From: DATKQI01 sp035532755
GTDB lineage: Bacteria; Pseudomonadota; Alphaproteobacteria; Acetobacterales; Acetobacteraceae
Length of the DNA stretch: 6,122 nt
Assembly: GCA_035532755.1 (NCBI GenBank)
Contig: DATKQI010000105.1
Coordinates: 1-6,122 of the forward strand
Reading direction: 5' to 3'
Shown here: positions 5,996-6,122 of the stretch, piece after piece
How positions within the stretch are numbered: the stretch's first letter is position 1
Layout of the letters: each line of letters begins with the position of its first letter
The notes under the pieces: model-generated
Told to the model about the DNA's origin: nothing
Database searches by the model: none
Seen by the model: the letters and a program-made list of their open reading frames with translations, nothing else
Position numbers and translations under genes: made by a program

Positions 5996-6122
5996 ATGGA
6001 CGAGAAAGCCAGAGATCTCTGCGACGGATACCTCAGCGGCCGGCTTGGGCGGCGTGAGCTGGTCCGCCGCATGGCCGGGCTCGGCCTGACGGCAGCCGCC
6101 GCCAACATGCTGCTGAATACGG
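5996..6122 (+). CDS. Exported protein with Tat-like signal, N-terminal fragment; probably a transporter substrate-binding protein
   Basis: Only about 42 codons are in the window; the gene continues past its end. The start is the ATG at 5996, 2 bases after the regulator's stop. The visible sequence begins with a charged segment (MDEKARDLCDGYLSG), followed by two arginine pairs in GRRELVRRMAG and a weakly hydrophobic alanine/leucine run. This is the arrangement of many alphaproteobacterial ABC-transporter substrate-binding proteins exported by the Tat route, in which about 15-20 residues precede the arginines. The strict S/T-R-R-x-F-L-K consensus is not met: glycine precedes the pair and Leu-Val follows Glu. 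Location directly behind a SorC-type sugar regulator supports a role in uptake of the regulator's inducer or a related compound. Other Tat-exported enzymes with similar leaders cannot be excluded. Export is a fair inference; the specific function is only a suggestion. Confidence 0.6.
   Translation, partial: MDEKARDLCDGYLSGRLGRRELVRRMAGLGLTAAAANMLLNT

Overview
The window is GC-rich. All seven genes I can support lie on the + strand, and every gap between genes is 131 bp or less. High GC, the style of the ribosome-binding sites, and the gene families (hydantoinase B next to an N-acyl-D-amino-acid deacylase, an alphaproteobacterial-looking SorC regulator, and a secreted protein with arginine pairs before a short hydrophobic stretch) suggest an alphaproteobacterium, perhaps in Rhodospirillales/Acetobacteraceae. 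That placement is inference from gene style and not from a marker gene.

Layout. Positions 1-1782 are the end of a catabolic operon: the C-terminus of a hydantoinase B (HyuB/oxoprolinase beta type) subunit, then, after a 4-bp gap, a complete zinc-dependent N-acyl-D-amino-acid deacylase. Together they point to opening of cyclic amides and deacylation of D-amino acid derivatives. Positions 1783-1913 hold a hairpin and a strong ribosome-binding site leading to a stand-alone class I SAM methyltransferase (1914-2591) of unknown substrate. Positions 2692-4889 are a two-gene unit: a small OmpA-like lipoprotein whose stop codon overlaps the GTG start of a full-length RecQ helicase.

Positions 4890-4985 hold the best regulatory region of the window: a sigma70-like promoter (TTGACA, 17-bp spacer, AAAAAT), an inverted repeat centred on the -35 box, and a second short inverted repeat between the predicted transcription start and the start codon. 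It drives a SorC-family sugar-type transcriptional regulator (4986-5993). The next gene, cut off by the window edge, starts within a few bases of the regulator's stop. Its N-terminus looks like a Tat-type export signal, as in many ABC-transporter substrate-binding proteins, so this is probably the start of a regulator-plus-transporter operon.

I see no RNA genes, CRISPR arrays, insertion sequences or phage genes. Nothing here amounts to a clearly new system. The points most worth a second look are the translational overlap of a peptidoglycan-binding-type lipoprotein with recQ, and the operator-like architecture upstream of the SorC regulator.
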